In this document: in pieces, positions 44,686 through 54,305 of the stretch
Layout: each line of letters starts with the position of its first letter
Position numbering within the stretch: the first letter of the stretch is position 1
Assembly: GCF_049686335.1 (NCBI RefSeq)
Contig: NZ_JBAVHX010000008.1
Span: 186,001 to 250,000 of the forward strand
DNA from: Buttiauxella sp049686335
GTDB taxonomy: Bacteria; Pseudomonadota; Gammaproteobacteria; Enterobacterales; Enterobacteriaceae
Reading direction: 5' to 3'
Length of the DNA: 64,000 bases
Position numbers and translations under genes: made by a program
Notes under the pieces: generated by a model
What the model was told of the DNA's origin: nothing
Database searches by the model: none
Seen by the model: the letters and a program-made list of their open reading frames with translations, nothing else

Positions 44686-45058
44686 GTCGACAGGGAGTCG
44701 GGAGGTGAAGGAGATGTCAGGATGATGTCACTTCATTGAAGAACGGGAACACACCAGGATGGTGTTGCAAGGAAGGCTTCATGATGAAGCAAGGATCACT
44801 CAGGAAGAGTAAGGGACACCTCCAGGATGGAGAATGAGAACCGAGCCAGGACGTTCGGTGGGTCTGGAAGACCGAAGGATATTGTATCAGGACGATACGG
44901 GACACTCGAGGATGTGAGTAGCAGGACGCGAGTACGACGGAATGTAGGTCAGGAGACCACAGGACATAGTTGTCACGGACGAGCAGGGAGCACCAAAAGT
45001 AGCCGGATTAGCTGCGAAACGAACCGGGAGCACTGTTTATACAGTGCTCCCTTTTTTT
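44686..45058 (+). ncRNA. csrB: CsrB, CsrA-sequestering small RNA
   Basis: About 373 nt, beginning GTCGACAGGGAGTC as in E. coli, with more than twenty GGA motifs (AGGA, GGGA), many in hairpin loops such as CCTCCAGGATGGAG and CACCAGGATGGTG. It ends in a strong terminator: stem GGGAGCACTGT (45026-45036) with ACAGTGCTCCC (45041-45051), then seven T. CsrB binds many CsrA dimers and relieves CsrA control. Position between syd and yqcC and orientation are as in E. coli. With the UvrY sites it accounts for the 671-bp gap between the two genes. Confidence 0.96.
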
Positions 45059-45146
45059 ATGCATTTTTTTCGCCCACAGTAAGAAATGAAGAAAGTAAGA
45101 AGTGGTATGCTTGCCGGCTTCTTTTTCACTGATGCCTGAGGTTTTC

Positions 45147-45476
45147 ATGGAACGCCACGCGCTGGTACGCCAGCATCTAAACATCATCGAACAGGTTTTG
45201 CGTGACCATCATCATTGGCAGGGCTGTGCGCCAGGTGCCGAAGCCTTTGAAAGTACGCAGCCTTTTTGTCTGGATACTTTGCAACCGACTGAATGGCTGC
45301 AATGGGTTTTGATCCCGCGCATGCACGCCATGATAGAAGCGCGCCTTCCTTTACCTGTTGATTTCGCCATCGCGCCTTATTATGAAATGGCGCTCGATGC
45401 TGCACATGTCGGCCGTGAGCCGCTCTTAAAAGCGTTACAAGAGCTTGATGCTCTGTTCGCGAGTGACAAAAACTGA
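45147..45476 (+). CDS. yqcC: YqcC, DUF446 family protein
   Basis: 109 residues, the E. coli length, from the ATG at 45147 (MERHALVRQHLNIIEQVL); 15 extra residues upstream are not supported. All-helical DUF446 protein with TQPFCLDTLQPTEWLQWVLIPRM; function unknown. Its stop overlaps the truC start by one base (TGATG), so the two are coupled. Confidence 0.92.
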   Translation: MERHALVRQHLNIIEQVLRDHHHWQGCAPGAEAFESTQPFCLDTLQPTEWLQWVLIPRMHAMIEARLPLPVDFAIAPYYEMALDAAHVGREPLLKALQELDALFASDKN

Positions 45477-46246
45477 TGCTGGAAATTATTTATCAGGATG
45501 AATGGTTGGTGGCGGTAAACAAACCTTCGGGTTGGTTGGTACACCGAAGCTGGCTGGACCGCCATGAAACCGTGTTTGTGATGCAAACCGTACGTGACCA
45601 AATCGGCAAGCACGTTTTTACTGTTCATCGCCTCGACCGACCGACTTCTGGCGTATTGCTAATGGGCCTTTCCAGCGACGTTGCGCGTTTGCTCTCGCAA
45701 CAGTTTGAAAATCATCAGATTCAGAAGCGTTATCACGCGGTCACTCGCGGCTGGCTTGAAGATGAAGCGGTGCTTGATTATCCACTGGTCGAAGAGCTGG
45801 ATAAAATTGCGGACAAACACGCCACGCAAGACAAAACCCCGCAGCCAGCGGTCACACATTATCGCGGGCTCGCAACGGTTGAAATGCCGGTTCCGGTGGG
45901 CAAGTTTTCCACCGCGCGCTACAGCCTGGTGGAACTGGAACCGAAAACCGGTCGTAAACACCAGTTACGCCGCCATTTATCGCATTTACGCCATCCTATT
46001 ATTGGCGATTCAAAACATGGCGATTTGCGTCAAAACCGTGGAGCGGCAGAACATTTTGGCTGCCAACGCCTGATGCTACATGCAAGCCAGCTTTCGCTCA
46101 CGCACCCTGTTACCGGCGAACCGTTATGCTTACGTGCCAGCCTTGATGATACGTGGATGCAGATGATGTCACAGTTTGGCTGGCGGGGATTGCTGAGTGA
46201 TATCGAAAAGGTTGAGTTTGTGGCAAGCAACGGCCAGGATGAATAA
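45476..46246 (+). CDS. truC: TruC, tRNA pseudouridine-65 synthase
   Basis: 256 residues (E. coli 260). RluA-type pseudouridine synthase acting on U65 of some tRNAs. The catalytic Asp is D54 in VHRLDRPTSGVLL. It has the compact RluA domain without an S4 domain, plus a tail. It is in the yqcC-truC-yqcA operon. Confidence 0.95.
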   Translation: MLEIIYQDEWLVAVNKPSGWLVHRSWLDRHETVFVMQTVRDQIGKHVFTVHRLDRPTSGVLLMGLSSDVARLLSQQFENHQIQKRYHAVTRGWLEDEAVLDYPLVEELDKIADKHATQDKTPQPAVTHYRGLATVEMPVPVGKFSTARYSLVELEPKTGRKHQLRRHLSHLRHPIIGDSKHGDLRQNRGAAEHFGCQRLMLHASQLSLTHPVTGEPLCLRASLDDTWMQMMSQFGWRGLLSDIEKVEFVASNGQDE

Positions 46247-46273
46247 TACAGCCGTAACGCAAGGAGTTAACTG

Positions 46274-46723
46274 ATGGCCGAAGTGGGGATTTTTGTAGGA
46301 ACGATGTATGGAAACTCGCTATTGGTGGCGGAAGAAGCCGAAGCGATTTTAAAAAAGAAAGGTCATAAAGCCACAGTATTCGAAGATCCTGAGCTTGCCG
46401 ACTGGCAGAAATATCGCGACCAATATGTACTGATTGTCACTTCAACGACGGGCCAGGGTGATTTGCCCGACAGCATCGTTCCCCTGTTTCAGGCAATTAA
46501 AGACGAAGTCGGCTACCAGCCTGAATTGCGTTACGGTTTGATTGCGTTAGGCGACAGCAACTATGAACATTTTTGCGGCGGGGGTAAACAATTCGATACC
46601 TTACTGCAAGAGCAGGGCGCACAACGTATTGGCACCGTTTTAGCGATTGATGCAAATGATCATCCAGAGCCCGAATCTGTTTCGAACCCATGGGTCGAGC
46701 AGTGGGAAACGCTATTAAAGTAA
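46274..46723 (+). CDS. yqcA: YqcA, short-chain flavodoxin
   Basis: 149 residues, the E. coli length. The FMN phosphate loop is GTMYGNSLLVAEEAE; the isoalloxazine loops include TSTTGQGDLPDS and GDSNYEHFCGGGKQFD. A MioC-like electron carrier with unsettled partners. It follows truC by 27 bases. Confidence 0.94.
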   Translation: MAEVGIFVGTMYGNSLLVAEEAEAILKKKGHKATVFEDPELADWQKYRDQYVLIVTSTTGQGDLPDSIVPLFQAIKDEVGYQPELRYGLIALGDSNYEHFCGGGKQFDTLLQEQGAQRIGTVLAIDANDHPEPESVSNPWVEQWETLLK

Positions 46724-47042
46724 TACCATGGCTTTAGAGCGGGTTGGCCTCAGTGTCGCCCGCCATCTCACAAATCCCGCCTAAATATAAGTTTGTTTCA
46801 AAAATCGTGAACCATCCCCCAGCTTGTTGGACAGACGCAACAATCTGCTCATTTATCGCGCGGTAAACCTGGGTCTTTGCACGATGAGACCGCTTAACTC
46901 CCTTCATATACTTTCCCGCGGCCAAATATAAAACCGCAGATACAGACACACAAAAATACTGTGGACCGGCCAATACCTCATTCTGATATCCCTACAAGTA
47001 CAGAATGGACTGTAGCTAAAAGCTATGTTTCAGGAGTGCAAC
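46724..47042. other. Intergenic region upstream of gudP
   Basis: 319 bp. It should carry the gudPXD promoter, which in E. coli is activated by the sugar-diacid regulator CdaR. A GCGGG...CCCGC inverted pair at about 46739-46764 could end yqcA transcription. I see no clear operator and no gene; a 79-codon minus-strand frame here has no recognisable features. Confidence 0.5.
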
Positions 47043-48413
47043 ATGAATACAATTAGCCAGACGGCGAGCGTTGCTGAAAAGAGAACCAACGCTCGCTATT
47101 GGATAGTAGTAATGCTCTTCATCGTCACCTCGTTTAACTACGGTGACCGCGCCACTCTCTCCATTGCCGGCTCAGAAATGGCCAAAGATATCGGCCTTGA
47201 CCCCATCGGCATGGGATATGTGTTCTCCGCATTTTCCTGGGCCTACGTCATTGGGCAAATCCCTGGCGGCTGGCTGCTTGACCGCTTCGGCTCAAAACGG
47301 GTCTATTTCTGGTCAATCTTTATCTGGTCGATGTTCACTTTGCTGCAAGGCTTCGTCGACATCTTCAATGGTTTCGGCATCATCATCGCGCTATTTACCT
47401 TGCGCTTCCTGGTGGGGCTGGCCGAAGCACCTTCTTTCCCCGGCAACAGTCGAATCGTCGCTGCGTGGTTCCCGGCGCAAGAACGCGGTACCGCAGTTTC
47501 CATTTTTAACTCCGCACAGTATTTCGCCACGGTTATCTTCGCGCCAATCATGGGTTGGTTGACACACGAAGTGGGCTGGTCGCACGTATTCTTCTTTATG
47601 GGCGGTCTGGGCATCATCATCAGTTTTGTCTGGTTGAAAGTGATTCATGAGCCAAATAACCATCCGGGGGTAAACCAGAAAGAGCTGGATTACATCGCCG
47701 AGGGTGGTGCGCTTATCAACATGGATCAGGCGAAGACCAAAGAAAAAATCCCGATGGCGCAGAAATGGCACCAAATCAGACAGTTGATTGGTTCGCGCAT
47801 GATGGTGGGGATCTATATCGGCCAGTACTGTATTAACGCCTTAACCTACTTCTTTATTACCTGGTTCCCGGTTTATCTGGTGCAGGAAAAGGGTATGTCG
47901 ATTTTGAAGGCCGGTTTTGTCGCCTCGGTGCCTGCGGTTTGTGGATTTGTCGGTGGGGTTCTGGGGGGCGTCATTTCCGACTGGCTGATGCGCCGCACCG
48001 GTTCACTAAACATTGCCCGTAAAACGCCAATCGTTCTGGGGATGTTGCTCTCGGTTAGCATGGTGTTCTGTAACTATGTTGAATCAGAAATGATGGTAGT
48101 AGGATTTATGGCGATGGCGTTCTTCGGTAAAGGCATCGGGGCATTGGGTTGGGCGGTAATGGCCGATACCGCGCCAAAAGAGATCAGTGGTCTTAGTGGT
48201 GGCCTGTTCAATATGTTCGGCAATGTCTCCGGTATCGTGACCCCCATTGCCATCGGTTACATCGTCGGCACATCTGGCTCCTTCAATGGCGCGCTGATTT
48301 ATGTTGGGGTGCATGCGATTGTCGCGGTCTTAAGCTACCTGGTTATCGTAGGCGATATCAAACGTGTGGAGTTGAAACCAGTGACACTCAACTCAGCCGC
48401 GAGAGGGCGCTAA
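47043..48413 (+). CDS. gudP: GudP, glucarate/galactarate MFS transporter
   Basis: 456 residues (E. coli 450), twelve-helix MFS anion:cation symporter. Family stretches: NYGDRATLSIAGSEMAKDIG, then GWLLDRFGSKRVYF in loop 2-3 and WFPAQERGTAVSIFNSAQ. The start is the ATG at 47043 with GGAG upstream; the frame opens 18 bases earlier. First gene of the gud operon; gudX starts 2 bases after its stop. Confidence 0.96.
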   Translation: MNTISQTASVAEKRTNARYWIVVMLFIVTSFNYGDRATLSIAGSEMAKDIGLDPIGMGYVFSAFSWAYVIGQIPGGWLLDRFGSKRVYFWSIFIWSMFTLLQGFVDIFNGFGIIIALFTLRFLVGLAEAPSFPGNSRIVAAWFPAQERGTAVSIFNSAQYFATVIFAPIMGWLTHEVGWSHVFFFMGGLGIIISFVWLKVIHEPNNHPGVNQKELDYIAEGGALINMDQAKTKEKIPMAQKWHQIRQLIGSRMMVGIYIGQYCINALTYFFITWFPVYLVQEKGMSILKAGFVASVPAVCGFVGGVLGGVISDWLMRRTGSLNIARKTPIVLGMLLSVSMVFCNYVESEMMVVGFMAMAFFGKGIGALGWAVMADTAPKEISGLSGGLFNMFGNVSGIVTPIAIGYIVGTSGSFNGALIYVGVHAIVAVLSYLVIVGDIKRVELKPVTLNSAARGR

Positions 48414-48415
48414 CC

Positions 48416-49756
48416 ATGAATACTCAGGCAAGCCCGGTGATTACAGATATGAAAGTCATTCCGGTTGCGGGCAATGACAGCATGCTGCTTAACATTGGCG
48501 GGGCGCATGGGGCATTTTTCACCCGTAATATTGTGGTGCTCACGGATAACGCCGGAAACACCGGCGTGGGTGAAGCGCCCGGCGGCGAAGTGATTTATCA
48601 GACGCTGGTCGATGCTATTCCACAGGTGGTCGGCCAGGAAGTGGCGCGTATGAATCGCGTGGTGCAAAACGTCCATAAAGGTAATCAGTCGGCGGATTTC
48701 GATACCTTCGGTAAAGGCGCATGGACCTTTGAATTACGTGTTAATGCGGTGGCGGCACTGGAAGCGGCACTCCTCGATTTACTTGGCAAAGCGCTGAACG
48801 TCCCGGTTTGCGAGCTATTAGGTCCGGGAAAACAGCGCGATGAAGTGACTGTACTCGGTTATCTGTTCTATATCGGCGATCGTAACAAAACCGATTTGCC
48901 CTACCTGGACGGCAAACATGCTCACCACGCCTGGTACGATTTACGTCACCAGCAGGCGCTCGACAGCCAGTCGATTGTGCGCCTCGCTGAAGCGGCGCAA
49001 GACCGTTATGGCTTCAAAGATTTCAAACTGAAAGGGGGCGTATTGCCCGGCGAGCAAGAACTTGAAGCCGCTCGCGAGCTGAAAAAACGTTTTCCAGAAG
49101 CACGAATCACCGTGGACCCAAATGGTGCGTGGTTACTGGATGAAGCCATTGCCCTGTGTAAAGGCATGGGCGATGTGCTGACCTATGCCGAAGATCCATG
49201 CGGCGCGGAGCAAGGTTATTCGGGGCGTGAAGTGATGGCTGAATTCCGCCGCGCCACGGGTTTACCGGTTGCGACCAATATGATTGCCACCAACTGGCGC
49301 GAAATGAACCACGCCATCATGCTTAATGCAGTCGACATTCCGCTGGCGGATCCTCATTTCTGGACGCTTAGCGGGGCCGTTCGCGTTGCACAGCTGTGCG
49401 ATGAATGGGGTCTGACATGGGGTTGCCATTCCAATAACCATTTCGACATTTCACTGGCGATGTTTACCCATGTGGGGGCTGCGGCACCGGGCAAACCGAC
49501 CGCCATCGATACCCACTGGATTTGGCAAGAAGGCGACCAGCGTCTGACGAAAAACCCGCTGCAAATCATCAACGGCAAAATTGCTGTACCAGACGCGCCA
49601 GGATTAGGCGTGGAGCTTGACTGGGAACAGGTACAGAAAGCCCATGAAGTGTATAAATCCCTTCCTGGTGGCTCACGTAATGACGCGACGGCAATGCAAT
49701 ATCTGGTGCCGAACTGGAAGTTTGATCGCAAACGTCCGGCATTCGGTCGCGGTTAA
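48416..49756 (+). CDS. gudX: GudX, glucarate dehydratase-related protein
   Basis: 446 residues, enolase superfamily (glucarate dehydratase subgroup). It keeps the catalytic-type residues seen in GudD: KLKGG, DPNGAW and the HSNNHFD loop. In E. coli the product is a weakly active glucarate dehydratase-related protein that associates with GudD. It probably arose by tandem duplication of gudD; the two are collinear along their whole length. Second gene of the operon, 29 bases before gudD. Confidence 0.95.
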   Translation: MNTQASPVITDMKVIPVAGNDSMLLNIGGAHGAFFTRNIVVLTDNAGNTGVGEAPGGEVIYQTLVDAIPQVVGQEVARMNRVVQNVHKGNQSADFDTFGKGAWTFELRVNAVAALEAALLDLLGKALNVPVCELLGPGKQRDEVTVLGYLFYIGDRNKTDLPYLDGKHAHHAWYDLRHQQALDSQSIVRLAEAAQDRYGFKDFKLKGGVLPGEQELEAARELKKRFPEARITVDPNGAWLLDEAIALCKGMGDVLTYAEDPCGAEQGYSGREVMAEFRRATGLPVATNMIATNWREMNHAIMLNAVDIPLADPHFWTLSGAVRVAQLCDEWGLTWGCHSNNHFDISLAMFTHVGAAAPGKPTAIDTHWIWQEGDQRLTKNPLQIINGKIAVPDAPGLGVELDWEQVQKAHEVYKSLPGGSRNDATAMQYLVPNWKFDRKRPAFGRG

Positions 49757-49785
49757 CAGATTCTCGATGACAAGGAATAAGTAAA

Positions 49786-51126
49786 ATGACGATATTCACT
49801 TCAACTCCGGTAGTCACCGCTATGCAGGTTATTCCTGTAGCGGGTCACGACAGTATGCTGATGAACCTCAGCGGCGCGCACTCACCTTTCTTCACCCGTA
49901 ATATTGTGATTATCAAAGATAACTCCGGCCACACTGGCGTGGGTGAAATTCCAGGCGGCGAGAAAATCCGTCAAACGCTTGAAGAAGCCGCTGCGCTGGT
50001 GATTGGCAAGACGCTTGGTGAATACAAAAATATTCTCAACCTGGTGCGTGCTGAATTTGCCGATCGCGACTCCGGTGGTCGAGGTTTACAGACTTTTGAT
50101 TTGCGTACCACCATTCACGTGGTGACCGGTATTGAATCGGCCATGTTAGATTTGCTTGGCCAGCATCTTGGCGTGAACGTGGCTTCTTTGTTGGGCGAAG
50201 GACAGCAGCGCAGCGAAGTCGAAATGCTCGGTTACTTGTTCTTTGTCGGCAATCGCAAACAAACACCACTGCCATATCAAAGCCAGCCTGACGAGAAATG
50301 CGACTGGTATCGCATTCGCCATGATGAGGCCATGACACCGGATGCGGTGGTGCGTCTGGCAGAGGCGGCATATGAAAAATATGGATTTAATGACTTCAAA
50401 CTTAAAGGTGGCGTGTTAGCCGGTAGCGAAGAGGCCGAAGCGGTAACAGCGCTGGCAAAACGCTTCCCGCAAGCCCGCGTAACGCTTGATCCTAACGGAG
50501 CCTGGTCGCTTGATGAGGCGATTAACATCGGCAAACAATTACGTGGCGTGCTGGCGTATGCCGAAGATCCTTGCGGCGCGGAACAGGGTTATTCCGGCCG
50601 TGAAATTATGGCTGAATTCCGCCGTGCCACCGGTTTGCCGACTGCGACCAATATGATTGCCACCGACTGGCGTCAGATGGGCCATACACTTTCGCTGCAA
50701 TCCGTCGATATTCCGCTGGCTGATCCGCATTTCTGGACCATGCAAGGCTCGGTTCGTGTCGCCCAAATGTGCCACGAATTTGGACTGACCTGGGGCTCGC
50801 ACTCCAACAACCACTTCGATGTTTCGCTGGCGATGTTTACCCACGTGGCTGCTGCTGCACCGGGCAAAGTGACCGCCATCGACACCCACTGGATTTGGCA
50901 AGAAGGTAACCAGCGACTGACTCAACAACCGTTTGAAATCAAAGGTGGCATGGTGCAAGTGCCGTCGACGCCAGGTTTGGGGGTGGAGCTGGATATGGAT
51001 CGCGTGATGAAAGCGCATGAGCTTTATCAGCAACATGGGCTGGGCGCGCGTGATGATGCGATGGCAATGCAGTACCTGATCCCAGAATGGACCTTTAACA
51101 ATAAGCGTCCGTGCATGGTCAGATAA
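49786..51126 (+). CDS. gudD: GudD, D-glucarate dehydratase
   Basis: 446 residues, the E. coli length. It dehydrates D-glucarate and L-idarate to 5-keto-4-deoxyglucarate. Enolase-superfamily residues are visible: Lys in NDFKLKGGV, Asp in TLDPNGAWS, Glu in YAEDPCGAEQG, and the general-base His in SHSNNHFDVS. The pathway needs an aldolase (GarL), a reductase (GarR) and glycerate kinase (GarK), of which only a broken garK follows here. Confidence 0.97.
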   Translation: MTIFTSTPVVTAMQVIPVAGHDSMLMNLSGAHSPFFTRNIVIIKDNSGHTGVGEIPGGEKIRQTLEEAAALVIGKTLGEYKNILNLVRAEFADRDSGGRGLQTFDLRTTIHVVTGIESAMLDLLGQHLGVNVASLLGEGQQRSEVEMLGYLFFVGNRKQTPLPYQSQPDEKCDWYRIRHDEAMTPDAVVRLAEAAYEKYGFNDFKLKGGVLAGSEEAEAVTALAKRFPQARVTLDPNGAWSLDEAINIGKQLRGVLAYAEDPCGAEQGYSGREIMAEFRRATGLPTATNMIATDWRQMGHTLSLQSVDIPLADPHFWTMQGSVRVAQMCHEFGLTWGSHSNNHFDVSLAMFTHVAAAAPGKVTAIDTHWIWQEGNQRLTQQPFEIKGGMVQVPSTPGLGVELDMDRVMKAHELYQQHGLGARDDAMAMQYLIPEWTFNNKRPCMVR

Positions 51127-51166
51127 ACTTTAACCTTACCACTCCCCACATCGCGACGGATGGCAC

Positions 51167-51454
51167 ATGAAAATTGTAATCGCACCAGATTCATACAAAA
51201 AGAGCCTGACGGCTCTGGAGGTCGCGACACACATTAAAGCGGGTTGTCGGGAAATATTCCCGGACGCCTGTTATGTGAAGGTTCCCGTTGCTGATGGCGT
51301 GAAAAGCATCCTGATTGGTATTACCGGGAGCTTAACGCCAGATGTGGGCGTGGTGCATCAGCATGGCATGGATGCCGCTTGCGCTGATCCACCGGACAAA
51401 ACTGGCGGGGGCGCAGCGCTTGCCCGCCCTACGAAAAATGTTTTTGTCAGATAA
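51167..51454 (+). pseudogene. Remnant of glycerate 2-kinase (garK-like) with internal deletion
   Basis: 95 codons. Residues 1-44 match the N-terminus of GarK-type glycerate kinases (MKIVIAPDSYKKSLTALEVA, then EIFPDACYVKVPVADG). The protein then jumps to ILIGITGSLTPDVGVVHQHG, which resembles the later motif IIIGIGGSATNDGG of the family, so roughly 80 residues are missing. After that it runs into unrelated repeat-like sequence and stops. Full proteins have about 380 residues. It sits 40 bases after gudD and looks like a decayed last gene of the gud operon. Confidence 0.8.
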
Positions 51455-51484
51455 GCACAGCGTCATTCGATTTTAACGTCACGC

Positions 51485-54244
51485 TTATCCGAACAACCGC
51501 TGGGCTTCTTTCGACACATTATTCATCTCATCAAGTAGCTCAAACAGTTCAGGTTCCAGATCTTCCGGTTTCACGCCATTACGCAGTTGATGTTCCAGCG
51601 TCAGACACAGGTTTTTCAACCGCGGCACACCGCTGTAGCTACAACTGCCGTGAAGTTTATGAATGATATCAACCAATTTCTCCGGGTTTTCTCCGACCAG
51701 TTGTTCTTCAACGGTGTTACGTACTTCAGGTAAAAATGCCAACAGCATTTGAAGCAGATCGCGCGCCAGATCTGGCTTATTGGCCGCTTGTTGCAACGCC
51801 AGCGCCCAGTCGAGCGTCTGGTTTTGATTGCTGGTTTGCGTTGTGACTTCTACGTTTGCGGGCTGAGCGAGCGCGGTGATGGCACCCGGCTGATACCGTA
51901 GCAGCAGGCTATAGAGCTTTTTCTCTTCGATTGGCTTGGCAAGATAGTCATTCATGCCGGCACTCAGCAGTTTCTCTTTTTGCCCCGCCATGGCATGCGC
52001 TGTTACGGCGATGACCGGCGTTTGCTGGTGGTGCGGCATCTGGCGAATAACTTCGCAGGCGCGGATACCGTCCATTTCAGGCATTTGAATATCCATCAGG
52101 ATGATGTCTATTTGCATCTGCTTCGCCCGCTCAATGGCTTGTAAGCCGCTGCCGCACAGCTCAACGTTTTGCACATGATCTTCGAGCAATGCGCCGATCA
52201 GTTTCAGGTTGGCCGGATTGTCATCCACCGCCATCACCGTAAGTGGCAGTTTTTTGTTTTCAACGTTATCTATAAGAGCCGGATGGGTATTGAATATGTG
52301 CTCAGCCAATAATGGCAGCAGACGTGGTGCGGTAACCGGCTTGAGCAAGCAGGCGGCAACACCCTCTTTTTTAAGCGACTCCGCATCTATCTGGCAATGA
52401 CTTGGCAGCGCCAGAATCAGGCAGTCTGTCATGGTGACCGCTTTTGCCAGTTTTGGATTGGTAATAGAGAGCGTGTCGCGGAACGTAACCGGCATACCGA
52501 GCAGCATAATATCGTAGTGCGCTTCAGCGAGGGCGGTGAACGTTGGGCTATACACCACTTCAAGCGGCGTATTGGCTAAAATATTGAGCGTGCTTTGCGC
52601 CGCAGAAGCGTTTTGCTCGATATACGCAATGCGTTTGCCCGCCAGATTCTCAGTGGAATAACCGTCAAGCACCGCGTTAGGATTGAGATCCAGATTGATA
52701 TAGAACCAGAAAGTAGAGCCTTGATTTGGCTGGCTATGGAACGAAATATCACCGCCCATTTCACTGACCAGTTTCTGGGTAATCACCAGCCCCAGCCCCG
52801 TACCGCCGTGACGCCGTGAAATACTGGCATCCGCCTGACGAAAAGCCTGGAACAGACGCGACTGTTCCTGCTCAGGAATGCCAATGCCGGTATCATGGAT
52901 CCGCATCTCAACCTGAACTTTGTTGTTGCCTTGCGAGCGCTTCTCAACCACCAAATCAATATTGCCGCTCTCGGTAAACTTAATCGCGTTACCCACCAGA
53001 TTGGTCACTACCTGCTGCAAGCGTAGTGGATCGCCAATCACGTTGTCCGGGACGTCATTTTTGATGTTTAACGTCAGCTCCAGACCTTTGTCATGAGCGG
53101 AGTGCGCCAGCAAAGTCACGACTTCATCGAGCGTATTACGCAGCGGGAACGGAATGCTTTCCAGAATCAGTTTACCTGCTTCCAGCTTAGAGAAATCCAG
53201 TACGTCATTGATGATGGTAAGCAGATTATTCGCCGAACGTTCAATGGTATACAGATGGTCACGCTGTGTGGCATTCAAATCTGTTTTCAGTGTCAAACGG
53301 GTAAAACCAATCACCCCATTGAGCGGTGTACGCAGCTCGTGGGACATATTCGCGAGGAACTCAGACTTAATACGAGCGGCTTCCTGAGCGCGTTTCTTGG
53401 CGAGATCCAGCTCAACGTTCTGGATTTCCATCTGCTCAAGCGTTTCGCGCAAGTCGGAGGTGGCCTGGTCAATATTGTGCTGCATCTCCTCGTGATAGGC
53501 GGTCAACGACATCGCCATCGAATTAATACCGTTTTTCAGCATATCTAATTCGCCGAGCATGAAACCTTCGACGCGGCTATCGAGTTGGCCGCGACGTATC
53601 CGGTCAACCGTGTTCACCATATTACGAATAGGTCCAGTCACATCGCGCATCAGACGATAGGCGAAGAGCATCGCGATACCGACGCAGAACAGCATCATCA
53701 AAGTCGAGATGAAAATTTCACGGTACTGCTGCAAACGCACTGATTTCAGATCGAGTTCAATCGCGACGTAGCCCAGCGAATTACCTGCCGGTTTCGCATC
53801 GGTCACTTCCGACTCGTCCGGTGAATAGCTCTCAGAAATAATGGGGGTGCGCAGAATTATTGAATCGCCATGCCGCGTGATGCTTAAACTGTGTGGTGGT
53901 TTTTCATTGTTCGGTAACTTCAAAGCCGAAGCATTGAGCTGATAATTGGAAGTGACAAACAGTTTGTTGTTTTCATCAAACACCGAAATTGCCCGCACAA
54001 TATCGGAATGGCGGCGGTGCAACACGCTGACTAACTGGCGTATCGACTCGCGACTGTGAAAACTCATGCCATATTCGCTGGCGACGGCCAGAGGTTCGAT
54101 AATGTTGGCACCAGAGTCTTCGAGCTGACGCTGCAGGTCGTTGTAGCGATGGACGACAAAAAAGATACTGAGCAATAAACCGATCATTAAAGTCGGGGCC
54201 AGAATCAGGATCATCATGCGTGCGCGCAGGCTGTAGTTGGTCAT
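51485..54244 (-). CDS. barA: BarA, hybrid sensor histidine kinase
   Basis: 919 residues (E. coli 918) from the ATG at 54242-54244 (MTNYSLRARMMILIL); the frame opens 21 codons earlier without support. Tripartite kinase: membrane helix at about 10-31, periplasmic loop, second helix at about 176-197, HAMP, HisKA with H302 in NMSHELRTPLNG, ATPase domain (GGTGLGLVITQKLV), a receiver with Asp in IILMDIQMPEMDG, and a C-terminal HPt with His in IIHKLHGSCSYSG. BarA phosphorylates UvrY in response to acetate and formate; UvrY turns on CsrB, encoded at 44.7 kb. Confidence 0.96.
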   Translation of the reverse strand: MTNYSLRARMMILILAPTLMIGLLLSIFFVVHRYNDLQRQLEDSGANIIEPLAVASEYGMSFHSRESIRQLVSVLHRRHSDIVRAISVFDENNKLFVTSNYQLNASALKLPNNEKPPHSLSITRHGDSIILRTPIISESYSPDESEVTDAKPAGNSLGYVAIELDLKSVRLQQYREIFISTLMMLFCVGIAMLFAYRLMRDVTGPIRNMVNTVDRIRRGQLDSRVEGFMLGELDMLKNGINSMAMSLTAYHEEMQHNIDQATSDLRETLEQMEIQNVELDLAKKRAQEAARIKSEFLANMSHELRTPLNGVIGFTRLTLKTDLNATQRDHLYTIERSANNLLTIINDVLDFSKLEAGKLILESIPFPLRNTLDEVVTLLAHSAHDKGLELTLNIKNDVPDNVIGDPLRLQQVVTNLVGNAIKFTESGNIDLVVEKRSQGNNKVQVEMRIHDTGIGIPEQEQSRLFQAFRQADASISRRHGGTGLGLVITQKLVSEMGGDISFHSQPNQGSTFWFYINLDLNPNAVLDGYSTENLAGKRIAYIEQNASAAQSTLNILANTPLEVVYSPTFTALAEAHYDIMLLGMPVTFRDTLSITNPKLAKAVTMTDCLILALPSHCQIDAESLKKEGVAACLLKPVTAPRLLPLLAEHIFNTHPALIDNVENKKLPLTVMAVDDNPANLKLIGALLEDHVQNVELCGSGLQAIERAKQMQIDIILMDIQMPEMDGIRACEVIRQMPHHQQTPVIAVTAHAMAGQKEKLLSAGMNDYLAKPIEEKKLYSLLLRYQPGAITALAQPANVEVTTQTSNQNQTLDWALALQQAANKPDLARDLLQMLLAFLPEVRNTVEEQLVGENPEKLVDIIHKLHGSCSYSGVPRLKNLCLTLEHQLRNGVKPEDLEPELFELLDEMNNVSKEAQRLFG

Positions 54245-54305
54245 GGGGTTCCGATATGGGACAATTGAAGCAATAGTTAATATTTTTGAGAGAGCACTCA
54301 GGCTC

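Noticed and set aside
46734..46973. 79-codon minus-strand frame upstream of gudP
   Set aside because: No ribosome-binding site, no family resemblance and placement in the expected gudP regulatory region; not supported as a gene.
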